From positions 310,001 to 374,000 of the forward strand of contig NZ_JADHDY010000002.1 in assembly GCF_016820535.1 (NCBI RefSeq): a DNA stretch of 64,000 nt, in the 5' to 3' direction. Numbering within the stretch: position 1 is the first letter of the stretch; each line of letters begins with the position of its first letter. The position numbers and the translations under genes were made by a program. The notes beneath the pieces were generated by a model. It had not been told where the DNA came from. It was given only the letters and a program-made list of their open reading frames with translations, and did not search any database. Shown piece after piece: positions 63,807 to 64,000 of this stretch. The stretch is from Sporosarcina beigongshangi (GTDB taxonomy: Bacteria > Actinomycetota > Actinomycetes > Actinomycetales > Micrococcaceae).

Positions 63807-64000
63807 ATGTGTGGAATTGTGGGATACGCCGGTACCGCCCCGGCTCAAGACGTTAATGCAGCAACGGGCCAGCGCGCCCTTGAAGTGTTGGTGGAGGGCC
63901 TGCGCCGGCTCGAATACCGCGGCTACGACTCCGCCGGGATCGCTGTGGTGGCTGCTGACGGCATCGCCATGCGGAAGAAGAGCGGCAAGCTGGTAGAACT
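63807..64000 (+). CDS. glmS: Glucosamine-fructose-6-phosphate aminotransferase (partial, 5' end)
   Basis: The first 64 codons only; the gene runs off the right edge. It begins [19 protein letters not shown], where Cys2 becomes the N-terminal nucleophile of the glutaminase domain after Met removal, followed by [18 protein letters not shown]. It makes glucosamine-6-phosphate, the substrate of GlmM 4 kb upstream. There is no room or similarity for a glmS ribozyme in the 142-bp gap to coaA. Confidence 0.95.
   Translation, partial: MCGIVGYAGTAPAQDVNAATGQRALEVLVEGLRRLEYRGYDSAGIAVVAADGIAMRKKSGKLVE

Noticed and set aside
1-64000. CRISPR array, insertion sequence, prophage or integron
   Set aside because: No regularly spaced repeats, transposase, integrase or phage gene seen on either strand.

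Overview
The window is chromosomal DNA of a high-GC Gram-positive actinobacterium, most likely an Arthrobacter-type member of the Micrococcaceae. The basis is the gene order, frequent GTG and TTG starts, an actinobacterial RpoB/RpoC pair, a PspC-domain histidine kinase, a WXG-type secreted protein and an SCO7613-like giant membrane protein. Most of it is the large transcription/translation super-locus. I see no transposase, integrase, CRISPR array or rRNA; there is one tRNA gene (Trp).

Layout. 1-2843: a PspC-domain protein (cut by the left edge) divergent from a PspC-sensor histidine kinase and its LuxR-type regulator. 2950-4185: an aminotransferase converging on them, with two palindromes in the gap. 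4440-12167: tRNA-Trp, secE, nusG, rplK, rplA, two GNAT acetyltransferases, then rplJ-rplL behind an L10-type attenuator leader, then a thiolase/YbaK pair on the minus strand. 12580-20104: rpoB-rpoC. 20266-21258: a patatin on the minus strand. 21622-26008: str operon (rpsL, rpsG, fusA, tuf).

26160-34850 is accessory: a WXG100-type protein with a small DcrB/PsbP-fold-like partner, a DUF3592-like protein, a 1464-residue multi-pass membrane protein and an MFS transporter. 35262-40831: S10 operon (rpsJ to rpsQ). 41274-45428: spc operon (rplN to rplO), without rpsN. 45650-48501: secY-adk-map. 48798-54029: an insertion between map and infA holding a glycerophosphodiester phosphodiesterase, an ABC importer without ATPase (two permeases and a lipoprotein) and a P1-family self-processing hydrolase. 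54186-57306: infA, rpmJ, rpsM, rpsK, rpoA, rplQ (no rpsD). 57420-64000: truA, rplM-rpsI, glmM, then mscL, a VanY-type carboxypeptidase and coaA on the minus strand, and the first 64 codons of glmS.

Functionally, the window makes RNA polymerase, much of the ribosome, elongation factors, the Sec channel and the first steps of amino-sugar synthesis for the cell wall. The more unusual signals are: ribosomal protein L4 with an extra C-terminal Ada-like ('sunset') domain; a strand-matched pair of palindromes at 2858-2932; a hairpin family sharing the 12-mer GCACGACGGCGG downstream of rpoC, tuf and rpsQ; the WXG/DcrB-like pair; and a run of genes near the right end whose start codons lie 6-8 nt after a -10 box, suggesting leaderless mRNAs. 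I found no clear-cut novel multi-gene system; the WXG/DcrB-like pair is the best candidate for one.
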